Notes: a model not told the origin generated them from the letters alone. A stretch of 64,000 nucleotides of DNA from AC-32 sp963788215 (GCA_963788215.1 CAWBFX010000010.1:186001-250000), one strand, 5' to 3'. Positions 47,330-57,226 are shown, counted from the first letter of the stretch. A program made the numbers and translations.

Positions 47330-48943
47330 CTAGCCGAAGGTGAACGAGTACGCCTGGACCCCGGGCGTGAAGCGCAGCTCGAGCAGCTGGTACTGGACCT
47401 CCTTCGGGAAGCTCAGCACCGTGTAGAGGCGGCTGAGGCCGCTGACCCGGAGCGTCTTCTCGTGGTGGCCGTCTAAGTACACGCCGAGCCGCCCGTGGCC
47501 GCCGAGGACGATGTAGACGTCCTGCGCGGTGAAGAGCAGGCGCAGCTTCGCGTCCTTGCCCGCGATGATTCGCTCCGGGTCGACCTTCCAGCGCCCCGCG
47601 TAGGCCAGGCTGTCGGGCGGCATCGAGCGGGGGAAGTGGTATTCGGCGAACGCGCTCGGGTCGATGTGGCCGCCCGCATAGCGGTCGAGCCGAAGCCAGC
47701 CGAGGTAGGACTCGGGGGTCATGCGGAGGTGGCTCGGCGTTTTGTCCGGCACCGAGGCGACGAGCATGTTCGAGGACTCGCCGAGCAGCTCGCGGATCCT
47801 CCGCTCGGTGTCGTCGTAACGACCCTCGCCTTCGCTTACCTCGCGGATGTGCCCGGAGCGGTCGATCAGGTACTCCGTCGGCCAGGCGGAGTTGTGGTAC
47901 GCCTTCCAGGTCGCGGCAGAGTTGTCGATCGCGACGGGGTACGGGACGCCGAGGTCGCGCACCGCCTTGCGCACGTTCGACGGCACGTGCTCGAAGGCGA
48001 ACTCCGGGGTGTGCACGCCGACGATCTCCAGGCCCTTCTTGTGGTAGGCCGAGTACCAGGCCTTCAGGTGCGGGAGCGTGCGCAGGCAGTTGATGCACGA
48101 GTACGTCCAGAAGTCGACCAGGACGACCTTGCCGTGCAGCTTCTGCGTCGTCAGCGGCTTCGAGTTGACCCACTCCGAGATTCCTGTGAAGTTCGGCGCC
48201 TTCGGCCCCGAGTCCACCTGGCGCGAGGCGAGGCAGCGCTGGCCCAGGTGCTTGCGCGCGTAGCAGCTCTTCTCGCCGACGGCCGACTGGAGCGCGCTCG
48301 TGTAGTCCGGGAAACGGGTCTGCAGCTTCGTGTCGAGGTTGAACGCGATGCCGAGCGTCGCCAGGCCGATCACGACGCCGAGCGCGATCCGCAGCCGGTT
48401 GACGTCGATGGCGCGAAGGCGTGGGAGGCTGCGCCGCGCGAGGATCGCGATCCCCAGCAACGTCAGGCCCGCGCCAAGGGCGTACGCGAGGGCGACCACG
48501 AAGCGGCGGAGCCCCGACGAGCTCGCGGTTTCCCCGACCACGGCGGTGAGCACGACTCCGGCGCAGGGCGCGAAGACGAGGCCCAGCGCCGCACCGAGCA
48601 GGAAGCCGCCGCCGAGGTCGCCGCCGCGGCGGCGGCTGAGGCGCGCGAGCGGCCGCTCCAGCGCGCGGCCGAGCTGCGGGATGATCAGCGTCGCCGCCGC
48701 GACGAAGAGCAGCGCGATCGAGATGTTGCGCAGCAGGTCCTTCGGCAGCCCGAGCCGGTCGATGATCCAGGTGAGGGCGAGCAGCGAGACGAGGAAGGTC
48801 GTGACGAGCCCCGCGACGATCGCGTACGGCCGGCGCTCCCCGCCGCTCGCGCCGCCCGCGAACACGATCGGGAGCACCGGGTAGGCGCACGGTGAGATCG
48901 CTGTGACGACCCCTGCAAGGAAGGCGATGCCGTAGAGCAGCAT
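47330..48943 (-). CDS. dipZ: DipZ-type fusion: CcdA-like membrane domain, thioredoxin domain and C-terminal DipZ domain
   Basis: This 537-residue protein joins three parts. The first is a six-helix CcdA/DsbD transmembrane domain (residues 1-200) with cysteines in AISPCAYPVLPIV and VFAPCAGVVLTAVV. The second is an extracytoplasmic thioredoxin/TlpA domain (about 245-400) with the active site WTYSCINCLRTLPHLKAW. The third is a C-terminal carbohydrate-binding-like module characteristic of mycobacterial DipZ (about 410-537). It should pass electrons across the membrane to extracytoplasmic thiols for cytochrome c or protein maturation. The start is ATG 48943. Confidence 0.9.
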   Translation of the reverse strand: MLLYGIAFLAGVVTAISPCAYPVLPIVFAGGASGGERRPYAIVAGLVTTFLVSLLALTWIIDRLGLPKDLLRNISIALLFVAAATLIIPQLGRALERPLARLSRRRGGDLGGGFLLGAALGLVFAPCAGVVLTAVVGETASSSGLRRFVVALAYALGAGLTLLGIAILARRSLPRLRAIDVNRLRIALGVVIGLATLGIAFNLDTKLQTRFPDYTSALQSAVGEKSCYARKHLGQRCLASRQVDSGPKAPNFTGISEWVNSKPLTTQKLHGKVVLVDFWTYSCINCLRTLPHLKAWYSAYHKKGLEIVGVHTPEFAFEHVPSNVRKAVRDLGVPYPVAIDNSAATWKAYHNSAWPTEYLIDRSGHIREVSEGEGRYDDTERRIRELLGESSNMLVASVPDKTPSHLRMTPESYLGWLRLDRYAGGHIDPSAFAEYHFPRSMPPDSLAYAGRWKVDPERIIAGKDAKLRLLFTAQDVYIVLGGHGRLGVYLDGHHEKTLRVSGLSRLYTVLSFPKEVQYQLLELRFTPGVQAYSFTFG

Positions 48944-48977
48944 GTGCTGGTACCTAGTCTCGGGTTGGCACGAGGCG

Positions 48978-51477
48978 TTACGCCTCGGCGGCCGGAGCGG
49001 TTTCGGGCTCCGGTTGTGCCTTCGCCTCGGGTTTCGTGCCGTTGTCCTGCGCCTGGCCCTGCGCCTGTGCCTGGCCCTTCTTCTTTCGCTTCCGCCGCCT
49101 GCGCCGGGAGCGGCCGGAGCTGGCCTTCGGCGCGGGCAGGTTGTCCGCGAGCGCGTTCGCGACCTCCTGGATCGTGCCGAGCCGCTCGCGCGCCGCGTCG
49201 ATCAGCTTGTTCGCCCGCGGCGTGTAGCCCTCCGCCGAGGCGAGCAGCGCCGCGCCGACCTCGCGCGGCTGGTCGAGTGCCGCGTTGACGAGCTTCGCCG
49301 CGTTCTCTTCGTGCCGGTGGCCCCGCGAGTTGGCCAGCGCGCCCAGGAGCCGCTTGGCCTCCGGGAACTCGCCGCTCGCGCGCCGGTCCTGCACCTTGCG
49401 CGTCGCCCGCGCGAGGCGCCACGTCCAGCGCGCGAGGATCTGCTCGGGCGCGTCCGCCTTGTTGTCGCCCAGCGCGCGTAGCAGCGTCCGGACCCCCTGG
49501 ACGCGGTCCTTGTCCCAGGTCGGCGCCTGCGTCACCAGCGTGACGAGGTCGTCGAAGCTCGCGCGGTCGACGGTCATCGAGACGCGGTCGGCGAGCGCGG
49601 TCAGGCGCAGGCGCCGATTCGGGTTCTCGGCCGCGCAGGCCATCAGGAACTGCTCGAGCGCGCCCTTGGTGGCCTTGCCCTCGGTGAACTTCTTGACGAA
49701 CTCGACGCGCTCGTCGAAGCGCACGTTGCGCCCGGCGATCGTCGCCCAGTAGGCCTGCTCGTCGTCGTCGAGGAAGCGCGGGTCGATCCGCTGCCACTCG
49801 CGCGTGATCACGGCGAGGCGGCGCTTCACGTCGGGAGTGACCGGGACGAGCCACGGCGCGGGGGAGAGCTTCCGGCGGGCTCGGCGCTGAACGCGGCGGC
49901 GCGGGGCCGGCGTGACGCGCGCGCCCTCGCGGTAGAAGTCGGCGTCCAGCAGGCTGTGGAGCGAGATCGCCCGCTCGTTGTGGGTCGAGCCCTTCGGGAC
50001 GAAGTCGACGACGACGCCCGCCTCCTTGCGCGGGTGCGTCCGCATGATCCGGCCGATGCGCTGCTGGTAGACGCGGCGCGAGGCGGTCGGCGCGAGGTGC
50101 ATCACGACCGTCGCGCGCGGTGAGTTCCAACCTTCGGCGAGGAGCATCGCGTTGATCAGGACGTTGATCTCGCCGCGCTCGTAGGCGGCGAGCGTCTCGG
50201 CCAGCTGGACGGGCGGCGTCTTGCCGCTGACCGCCTCGGCCTTCAGGCCCGTCGCGCGGAACTCCTTGGCGAGGTTGTACGCGTGCTCGACTCCGGCCGC
50301 GTAGACGATCCCGGGCGTGTTGTCGAAGCGGTCGCGGTAGAGACTCGCGGCGGCCTGGTTCAACGCGCGGTGGTCGAGGACAGCGGCGAGAGCGCGTTCC
50401 TCGAAGTCGCCGCCCACGATCGGCACGGACGAGATCGCCGCCGCGGGCGGAACGCGCAGGCAGCGAAGCGGGGCGATCAGGCCGCGCCGCGCGGCGTCGC
50501 CGAGGGGCAGCTCGTCGATCGAGGCGGGGAACACGTCCGAGACCTGCTTGGCGATCAGCTGCTCGGTCGCCGTCATGCCGATGTAGATCGGGTCACTGAG
50601 CCCGCGAATCGGCCTGGCTCGTTTTCTCGCCGAGCGCCGTGTGGGCCTCGTCGCAGATCACGAGCTGGTACGCGTGCGGGTCGATGTCGTCCCAGTGGCG
50701 CGCGAACCAGGCGTAGGTCTGGACGGTGACCGGGTTCTTGCGCGGCAGGCTGTGGCCCTTCTCGATCGCGTCCGTGAACCGGTCGCCGTAGCCCTCGGCG
50801 GTCAGCTCACGGTGGAACTGTGTGACGAGCAGGCGGCGGTGGGTGAGGATCAGGACGCCGAGCGTGCGGGCGGCCTCGACGAAGCCGGCTGCGGCGATCG
50901 TCTTGCCGGACGCGGTCGGGTGACGGAAGCGGTAACGCCGGCTCGCACCGGGGTCGCTGCCCGCGTGCTGCTCGGGCAGCTCGAGCTCATCCTCGGCGAC
51001 GGCCTCGAGGTGGACGCCGAGGTCGTCTTCCTCCTCTTCCGGCTCGAGCTCGTCCGCGGGGGCGGCGCCGTTGCCGTTCTGCTCGGGCTCCACCTGGGTG
51101 GCCGCGATCAGCTCGGTCAACATCCCTGCGAGCGCGTCGACCTGGTGGCGGCGGAGCTCCGTCCCGGAGGCCAGGGTCGGCGGATTGGCGCTGAGTACGC
51201 GCTCGAGACCCAGCATCAGCGCGTAGCGGATCTTCCAGCCGTACGAGGGCTCGTCGGCTCCGGCCTCGATCTCCGCGACCGCGTCGTCGAGCGCGCGGCG
51301 GCGGGCGGTCCCGGGCGCGAGGACGATGCCGGGGTCCTCGTCCGGATGGAGGAAGGGCTCCCCGGCCCAAGCTTCGGCCTGGAGGGCGGAGGCGGCTAGG
51401 CCGTCCGCAGCCTCCGGCGCTAGCGTCGGCTGCTCGGTCGTTTCTGGCATGTCCGGCAGCACGTCCGGTGCTGCCAC
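48978..51477 (-). pseudogene. SSL2/DEAD-box type helicase, frameshifted
   Basis: This is a superfamily 2 helicase of about 830 residues. The upstream part (51477 to about 50610) holds the unusual motif I PTASGKTIAAAGFVEAA and motif II VICDEAHTALGEKT. The downstream part (50576 to 48978) starts with motif III IGMTATEQLIAKQ and includes motif VI RVYQQRIGRIMRT. The two are in different frames; removal of one base near 50610 joins HTALGEKTS to IRGLSDPIYIG without loss. The C-terminal region (about 270 residues) is helical with a lysine/arginine and Gln/Ala-rich tail. ATG 51450 is an alternative start. Assembly error is the likely cause of the break. Confidence 0.82.
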
Positions 51478-51555
51478 AATCTCAGGAAGAGAGCGCGCTC
51501 GCGGTCAATCCCCTGGCGAGCGTCGCACCCGGCAGTGTAGCCGATCCGCGTGCTG

Positions 51556-52167
51556 CTAGAGGGGCGTTCCGCTGCTGCCGAGCCCGCCGAAGATCGCAAA
51601 CGGGTTGCGCGGCGCGACCTCCCAGGCGAGCTGCGCGGCCGGCTCGGCCTCCCCGTGGATCCGGCGGGCGAGCTCTTCCGCCTCTTCGCGGGTCGCGGTG
51701 CCCACGATCAGGTACTGCCAGCGGCGCAGAGGCGTGTAGCCCTCGGCCTCGAGCTCGTCGGCGAGCTTCTCCGCCGCCGCGTGGGACTCGCGCTCGACAC
51801 GCACTTCCCATGGCGCCTGGCCGCGGTCGACCTCCTCCTCTTCCCAGGTCTCCTGGGCCGGCTCGTCCGACCAGCGCTCCTCCTCGTGAAGCCAGCGCTC
51901 CGGCTGCGAGACGGTTCCCTGGAGACCCTCGTCGGCGAGCTCGGCCTCGACGATCGCGCGCGCCTGGTCGGCCTGCGTCTGCGACGACGCGTAGACGAAG
52001 AGCTCGTTGTCGTCCTGCGAGACCGCCAGACGGCGGCCCTCGAGCTCCTTCGCGAGCTGCCGGGCCTCGGCGCTGCCGAGGTCTTCGGCGAGGCCCAGGC
52101 GGCCGAGGAAGGTCTCGCGGTGTTCCTCCTCGGGAAGCTCGATGCGGATGCGCCAGTCGTCGGTCAT
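51556..52167 (-). CDS. Acidic hypothetical protein with two related alpha/beta halves
   Basis: This 203-residue protein has two copies of a small alpha/beta unit: WRIRIELPEEEHRETFLGRL at the N-terminus and PWEVRVERESHAAAEKLADEL in the C-terminal half. An acidic segment (WSDEPAQETWEEEEVD) joins them. Each unit may have a ferredoxin-like topology with a strand, helix and a second strand (RRLAVSQDDNELFVYAS; RRWQYLIVGTATREEAE). I do not recognise a named family. It overlaps the fadB-like gene by 4 bases (ATGA) and is likely co-expressed with it. Confidence 0.7.
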   Translation of the reverse strand: MTDDWRIRIELPEEEHRETFLGRLGLAEDLGSAEARQLAKELEGRRLAVSQDDNELFVYASSQTQADQARAIVEAELADEGLQGTVSQPERWLHEEERWSDEPAQETWEEEEVDRGQAPWEVRVERESHAAAEKLADELEAEGYTPLRRWQYLIVGTATREEAEELARRIHGEAEPAAQLAWEVAPRNPFAIFGGLGSSGTPL

Positions 52168-54098
52168 GCGAAGGTCTCGCCGAACATCCTCTCTGATCTG
52201 CCGGTCTGGTCGAGGTGCTTGGTGATTCCGCCGAGCCAGAAGGGCCAGCCTGCGCCGAGCAGGAGCGCCGTGTCGACGTCGGCGGCTTCGGCGGCGACGC
52301 CCTCCTCGAGCAGGTGGTGGATCTCGTCGGCGACGGCGTCGAGGGCTCGCTCGAGGATCTCGTCCGGGTCGCGCGGGTCGTGCGCGCGGACGGCGATCTC
52401 GTCACGGCCGTCGGCGTAGTTCCGGAGGGTCTGCGAGAGCTGGAAGCGGTCGGGGTAGGCGGTGTGCAGGGTCTCGAGCACGTGGTTCGCGACTCGCGGG
52501 CCGACCATCTGCAGCAGCACGGAGGGCGCCATCGGCAGGCCGAGCCTGAGGATCGCATCGTCGGCTTCGTCCGGCGTGTTGCCGTGCTCGAGGGCGTCGA
52601 GGACGACCGACATCAGGCGGGTGAGGACGCGGTTGACGACGAAGGCCGGGGCGTCGCGGACGAGCACGGGGCGCTTGCGGAGGCGCTCTGCGAAGGCCCA
52701 GGCGGTCGCGAGCTGCTCGTCGGTGGTAGCCGCGGTGCGGACGAGCTCGACGAGCGGCAGCAGGGCGACCGGGTTGAAGAAGTGGATGCCGACGTCGGCT
52801 CCCATCTCGGCCACCGAGAGGCTCGAGGTGTTGGTCGCGAGCACGCAGTCGGGCTGGACGGTCTCGCGCAGCTCCCGGAACACCTGGCGCTTGACGTCGA
52901 GCTCCTCGAAGACCGCCTCGAGGACGAGATCGCAGTCGGCGAAGTCGTCGTAGGTTGTCGACGTGGTGACGAGCGAGGCCAGGAAGCGCGCCTTGCCTTC
53001 GTCGTAGCGGCCTTTCGAGACCTGCTCGGCGAGCTCTTCCTCGATGGTTTCGCGGGCGCTCGCGAGCGCTTCCTCGCTCACGTCTCGCATCGCGATCGGC
53101 AGCTCCAGGCGGCGCACGAAGAGCGCGGCGAGCTGGGCGGCCATCAGGCCGGCGCCGACGATCCCAAGCTTTCGCAGCGGGCGCGGCTCGGCCTGCGGCT
53201 TGCCGGGCGGGCTCTTGGCGCGGCGCTCGACGAGGTCGAAGGCGTACAGCGACGCCTGCGCCTCGCGGCCCGGGAGCAGGTCGGCCACGGCCTCCTCCTC
53301 GGCGCGGTAGCCCTCCTCGAGCGACCAGCCGGAGAGCGCGCCCTCGATCAGGTCGAGCGCCCGGTACGGCGCGGGCGCGGCGCCGTGCACCTGGTCGTCG
53401 AGCCTCGACCGAGCCTTCCGGATCACGTCCGTTTCGGACAGGTCCGAGGGACTGTCCCTGGGACCTGTCCCTTCAGCGGCGAGGTCGCGGGCGAACGCGA
53501 GCGACTCGTCCAGGAACTCGGCCGGCTCGAGCAGGCGATCGGCGAAGCCGAGCTCGAATGCCTCCACGCCCCTCAGCACCCGGTTCTGGCGCATCGGGTT
53601 CGCGACGATGAACTTCACGGCGGCCTCGGCGCCGACGAGGAGCGGCACGAGCTGCGTCCCGCCCCACGCGGGCACGATCCCGAGGAAGCACTCGGGACAG
53701 GCGAAGTGCCGCACGGCGGTCGAGATCGTGCGCGCGTCGCAATGGAGCGCGAGCTCGACGCCGCCGCCGAGGCAGGCGCCATTGACGGCCGCGATCGTCG
53801 GGTACGGGAGAGCGCGGATCCGGCCGAACAGCTCATGCCCTGCGCGGCTTCCCTCGACCGCCAGCTCCCGCGTCGCGCCCGGAAACTCCGTGATGTCCGC
53901 CCCGGCCGCGAAGACGAAGGGCTTGCCGGTGATCACGAGCGCCGCCCAGTCCTCGTCCTCGAGCTCGGGCAGCAGCCGCTCGAGCGATTCGAGCGCCGCG
54001 CGCCCGAAGAAGGTCGGCTTGGTGTAGTCCTCGCCGTTGTCGATCGTGACGAGCGCGACGTCGCCGGCCCGCGCGAGCTTGAACTCAGTCGCCGCCAG
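52164..54098 (-). CDS. fadB: Fatty acid oxidation multifunctional enzyme (enoyl-CoA hydratase / 3-hydroxyacyl-CoA dehydrogenase)
   Basis: This fusion enzyme catalyses hydration and dehydrogenation in beta-oxidation. The N-terminal crotonase domain has FAAGADITEF (oxyanion hole) and NGACLGGGVELALHCD, with the catalytic glutamate in ACPECFLGIVP. The dehydrogenase half has the NAD motif LGIVGAGLMAAQLA near the middle and the catalytic histidine in VGIHFFNPVALLPLVE. The first ~55 residues (EFKLARAGDVALVTIDNGED onward) lie upstream of any ATG, GTG or TTG. CTG 54098, with GGGAGA about 7 bases before it, is the best start. It overlaps the thiolase gene by 14 bases. Confidence 0.87.
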   Translation of the reverse strand: MAATEFKLARAGDVALVTIDNGEDYTKPTFFGRAALESLERLLPELEDEDWAALVITGKPFVFAAGADITEFPGATRELAVEGSRAGHELFGRIRALPYPTIAAVNGACLGGGVELALHCDARTISTAVRHFACPECFLGIVPAWGGTQLVPLLVGAEAAVKFIVANPMRQNRVLRGVEAFELGFADRLLEPAEFLDESLAFARDLAAEGTGPRDSPSDLSETDVIRKARSRLDDQVHGAAPAPYRALDLIEGALSGWSLEEGYRAEEEAVADLLPGREAQASLYAFDLVERRAKSPPGKPQAEPRPLRKLGIVGAGLMAAQLAALFVRRLELPIAMRDVSEEALASARETIEEELAEQVSKGRYDEGKARFLASLVTTSTTYDDFADCDLVLEAVFEELDVKRQVFRELRETVQPDCVLATNTSSLSVAEMGADVGIHFFNPVALLPLVELVRTAATTDEQLATAWAFAERLRKRPVLVRDAPAFVVNRVLTRLMSVVLDALEHGNTPDEADDAILRLGLPMAPSVLLQMVGPRVANHVLETLHTAYPDRFQLSQTLRNYADGRDEIAVRAHDPRDPDEILERALDAVADEIHHLLEEGVAAEAADVDTALLLGAGWPFWLGGITKHLDQTGRSERMFGETFA

Positions 54099-55278
54099 CG
54101 AGGTTCTCCCAGACGACCGCCGCGCCCATGCCCATCCCGACGCAGAGCGCGGTCAACCCGTAGCGCACGTCGGGCCGCTCTCGGAATCCGTACGCGAGCT
54201 GCGCCAGCAACCGCACGCCCGTCGCCGCCAGCGGATGGCCGCACGCAATCGCGCCGCCGTACGGGTTGAGCCGCTCGTCTTCCGGGTCGACGCCGAGCTC
54301 CTCGCACCAGGTGAGGACCTGCACCGCGAACGGCTCGTTGAGCTCGAGGAGACCGATCTCTTCGAGGGTCAGGCCCGCGAGCGAGAGCGCCTTTCGCGTT
54401 GCAGGAACCGGCCCGAGCCCCATCAGCTCCGGCTCGACGCCTGCGAACGCGTAGGACACGAGCCGCATCCGCGCCTCGAGCCCGAGCTCGCGCGCCGCCT
54501 GCTCCGAGGCGAGCAGGCACACCGCGGCTCCGTCGGTCAACCCGGCCGAGTTGCCCGCCGTCACGCGGCCGCCGGCTCGGAACGGGGTCGGGAGGTCTGC
54601 GAGCCCGTCCAGCGACGTCTCCGGCCGTAGGAACTCGTCGCGGTCGGCGAGACGCCAGCCGTCCTCAGTGAAGACCGACATCGGCACGACCGTCTCGCGC
54701 ATGACGCCGTTCTGCCAGGCGGCCGCCGCGCGCTGCTGGGACCGCACCGCGAACGCATCCGCGTCGAGCTTCGTCAGCTGCGGGAAGCGGTCGTGCAGGT
54801 TCTCGGCGGTCGCGCCCATCGTCACCGCCGACGGATCGACGAGCCGTTCGGCGACGAAGCGCGGGTTGAAGTCGACGTCCTCCCCCATCGGGTGGTGCCC
54901 CATGTGCTCGATGCCGCCGGCGAGCACGACGTCTGCCGCGCCCATCGCGATCTCGCCCGCGCCTGCGGTCACGGCCGTGAGCGCACCCGCGCACATCCGG
55001 TCGACGGCGAAGCCGGGAACCGACTGCGGCAGGCCTGCGAGCAGCGCTACGTCTCGGCCCAGAGTCAGACCCTGATCGCCGACCTGCGCGGTGGCCGCCA
55101 TGACGACGTCGTCGATCCGCTCCGGCGGCAGCTGCGGGTTGCGCCGAAGCAGCTCCCGGACGACCTTGACCCCGAGGTCGTCGGCGCGCGTGCGCCAGAA
55201 GACGCCCTTCGGCCCCGCCCGCCCGAATGCAGTCCGAAGGCCGTCCACGTACACCACTTCGCGCAGCTCCCGGCCCAC
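54085..55278 (-). CDS. fadA: Acetyl-CoA C-acyltransferase (thiolase)
   Basis: This 397-residue thiolase cleaves 3-ketoacyl-CoA in the last step of beta-oxidation. The nucleophilic cysteine is in DRMCAGALTAV (about residue 95), the catalytic histidine in NPYGGAIACGHPLAATG and the second cysteine in ALCVGMGMGAAVVWE. Length and motif order are standard. It is the upstream gene of the fadA-fadB pair and overlaps fadB by 14 bases. The start is GTG 55278. It is divergent from the gene at 55309. Confidence 0.92.
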   Translation of the reverse strand: MGRELREVVYVDGLRTAFGRAGPKGVFWRTRADDLGVKVVRELLRRNPQLPPERIDDVVMAATAQVGDQGLTLGRDVALLAGLPQSVPGFAVDRMCAGALTAVTAGAGEIAMGAADVVLAGGIEHMGHHPMGEDVDFNPRFVAERLVDPSAVTMGATAENLHDRFPQLTKLDADAFAVRSQQRAAAAWQNGVMRETVVPMSVFTEDGWRLADRDEFLRPETSLDGLADLPTPFRAGGRVTAGNSAGLTDGAAVCLLASEQAARELGLEARMRLVSYAFAGVEPELMGLGPVPATRKALSLAGLTLEEIGLLELNEPFAVQVLTWCEELGVDPEDERLNPYGGAIACGHPLAATGVRLLAQLAYGFRERPDVRYGLTALCVGMGMGAAVVWENLAGGD

Positions 55279-55308
55279 GCGGAGAGCCTAGTCGTACACT
55301 CGCGAGCC

Positions 55309-56004
55309 GTGGACGCGCAGAGCTGGGAAGGACATCTCGCCCGCGAGCAGGAGCGCTACCGGGAAGGCGAGGCTCGGCTGCCCGCCGCCGAGGACGCCGA
55401 CGCGCGGCAGAAGCAGCTCACCCGGCTCGGCAACGCGGCGGGCGGGGCCGGGCTCGCGCTTCTCATGCAGGGAAAGCACGCCGAGGCGGGCGAGTGGTTC
55501 CACCGCGCGGCCGAGCGCTATCGCGAGAGCTTCCAGGACGCGCCGCCCGGCAGCTGGGGCCGGCCGATCGGCGCGCTCAAGGCGCTCGTCATGGCCGGAG
55601 ACTGGGACGGCGCGGAGGGCGCTGCCCGCTGGGCCCTCGAGGCAGGGGCCGCCGACGCCGAGTCCCCGATCGGCCTCTACGCCGCGGCGCTTGCCGAGCT
55701 CGTTCTCGGCCGGCGGGCGAAGGCACGCGAGCACGCGGACTGGATTCGCACGCACGACGACTTCCCGACCGATGTGGGCGACGCGCTGGCCTTCATCGCC
55801 GCGGGCGACGTCCTCGGCTACCAGCTGGCGGTCGAGGCGGTGCTCGAGTCGTTCGAGACCCGTGAGGCGTACCTCGAGGACCTGCCGGTCGCAGACACGG
55901 TCGTCGTTCTTCAGGCCCTCGCCGCGCGCGAAGGCATGGAGGCGGAGCTCAGCTCTCCGCTTCTCCCGCCGCCCGCCGCGTCGGCGGATGGAACACCGCC
56001 GTGA
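55309..56004 (+). CDS. TPR-like helical protein of unknown function
   Basis: This 231-residue protein consists of alpha-helical repeats: GNAAGGAGLALLMQGKHAEAG, WFHRAAERYRESFQDAP, and AALAELVLGRRAKAREHAD. These resemble a degenerate tetratricopeptide array. There is no signal, DNA-binding domain or cysteine cluster. The start GTG 55309 leaves 30 bases to the divergent thiolase gene. The last 56 bases overlap the convergent ArsR-like gene, and the C-terminus there is proline/alanine rich. Function is unknown. Confidence 0.65.
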   Translation: MDAQSWEGHLAREQERYREGEARLPAAEDADARQKQLTRLGNAAGGAGLALLMQGKHAEAGEWFHRAAERYRESFQDAPPGSWGRPIGALKALVMAGDWDGAEGAARWALEAGAADAESPIGLYAAALAELVLGRRAKAREHADWIRTHDDFPTDVGDALAFIAAGDVLGYQLAVEAVLESFETREAYLEDLPVADTVVVLQALAAREGMEAELSSPLLPPPAASADGTPP

Positions 56005-56509
56005 TCACGAGCGGCTCGACGCCTTCCTCCTCCGCCTCCCGCACCCGCTCGACGAGCTCCGTCAAGAGCTCGAGGGCCCTCTCCGGCGTGAGGCGCGCGG
56101 TGACCTGAGCCGAGCGGAACGTCCCTTTCGCGCCGTGCTCGTCCCAGCCGTGCTGCACCTCGCTGAGCATCGCCTCGCGCAGGTCGCTCGTCAGGCCCGA
56201 CGCGAGCAGCTCCGGGGCCACGCGCAGCGTGCGGGCGACCGGGCGGTACGGCTTCTCCCGGCCGCGCCCGCCGTCTTCGGCCAGCGCGATCAGGCCCGCG
56301 CGGAGGAGCATCCTCACGTGGAAGTGCAGGTGACCCGGATCGACTCCGAGGCGTTCGGCCAGCTCGCGGTTCGTGAGCGCGTCGCCAGCGTCGTCGCTCG
56401 TCCCGAGCGTCTCGAGGATGCGCAGGCGCAGCGGGTGGCCGAGCGCCTTCAGCTGCTCGGGCTGGTCGAGCATGAGGACGTCGAGCATCCCGGGCGGCTC
56501 GGGCGTCAT
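55949..56509 (-). CDS. ArsR-type winged-helix transcriptional regulator
   Basis: This 186-residue regulator has an N-terminal winged helix: LKALGHPLRLRILETLG, then LTNRELAERLGVDPGHLHFHVRMLLRAGLI (about residues 19-75). The C-terminal half is helical, with ELLTELVERVREAEEEG. The ArsR-like N-terminus with a longer effector domain is typical of HTH_20 proteins. No metal-binding cysteines are evident, so the signal is unknown. It is transcribed toward the TPR-like gene and 27 bases from pgl on the same strand; the adjacent genes may be its targets. Confidence 0.8.
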   Translation of the reverse strand: MTPEPPGMLDVLMLDQPEQLKALGHPLRLRILETLGTSDDAGDALTNRELAERLGVDPGHLHFHVRMLLRAGLIALAEDGGRGREKPYRPVARTLRVAPELLASGLTSDLREAMLSEVQHGWDEHGAKGTFRSAQVTARLTPERALELLTELVERVREAEEEGVEPLVITAVFHPPTRRAAGEAES

Positions 56510-56536
56510 GCGCGTATGTATACGACCGGCGCCGGA

Positions 56537-57226
56537 CTAATGCAACGCCGCTGCCGCGGCAGTGTCGGCGATCACGCGGGTTCTCCCGGCCGCCGAACGA
56601 ATGAGGCTTGACGGCGCTTCGGCGCTCGGAGGACGGCCGAAGGCTCGCTCGACGGCGTCCGCCTTGCTCTCGCCGGTGACCAGGAAGAGCACCTCGGGCG
56701 CGGAGCAGAGCACCGGCACCGTCAGCGTGACGCGCTCCACGAACGGCTCCAGCTTGGCCTCCGCCGGGATCGCCCGGCGGTCGCGCTCCTCGAGCGTGGG
56801 CTGCCCGGGGAAGAGGGAGGCCGCGTGGCCGTCCGGCCCGATCCCGAGCAGGACCAGGTCGAGCGGCGCGCCCTCGAGCTCGCCGTCGTACTCGGCCGCC
56901 GCGGCCTCGGCGCCGGCCTCGCCGCGGATCCGGTGGACCTCCCCCGGCTGCACCGCCACCTTGTCCAGCAGCTTCTCGCGCGCGAGCCGGAAGTTCGAGC
57001 GCTCGTCGCCGGGCGGGACGCAGCGTTCGTCGCCCCACCAGAGCGTTGCGCGGCTCCAGTCCGGTTGTCGCTCGGCGGCAAGCTCGTAGGCGCGGCCCGG
57101 GGTCTTCCCGCCGGTGAGCACGATCGAAAGCCCCGCCTGCGCCGCCGCGGCGAGCTCGTCTGCGACCGCGGAGGCAACCTCCTCCGGGCTGTCGAGCACG
57201 ACGAGTTCGACCCCGAACAGCGTCAC
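56537..57226 (-). CDS. pgl: 6-phosphogluconolactonase
   Basis: This 229-residue protein matches the DevB/SOL family that hydrolyses 6-phosphogluconolactone in the oxidative pentose phosphate pathway. Motifs are IVLTGGKTPGRAYELA (phosphate loop), WWGDERCVPPGDERSNFRLARE and LVLLGIGPDGHAASLFPG with the catalytic histidine. It overlaps the proC start region by 4 bases. No zwf or gnd is beside it here, so the gene is separated from the rest of the pathway in this organism. Confidence 0.92.
   Translation of the reverse strand: MTLFGVELVVLDSPEEVASAVADELAAAAQAGLSIVLTGGKTPGRAYELAAERQPDWSRATLWWGDERCVPPGDERSNFRLAREKLLDKVAVQPGEVHRIRGEAGAEAAAAEYDGELEGAPLDLVLLGIGPDGHAASLFPGQPTLEERDRRAIPAEAKLEPFVERVTLTVPVLCSAPEVLFLVTGESKADAVERAFGRPPSAEAPSSLIRSAAGRTRVIADTAAAAALH

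Noticed and set aside
50590..50660. UGA at the helicase break read as selenocysteine or programmed frameshifting
   Set aside because: The downstream homology is in a different frame, so readthrough of UGA would not help. No slippery heptamer or downstream structure was seen, and removing a single base explains the break.
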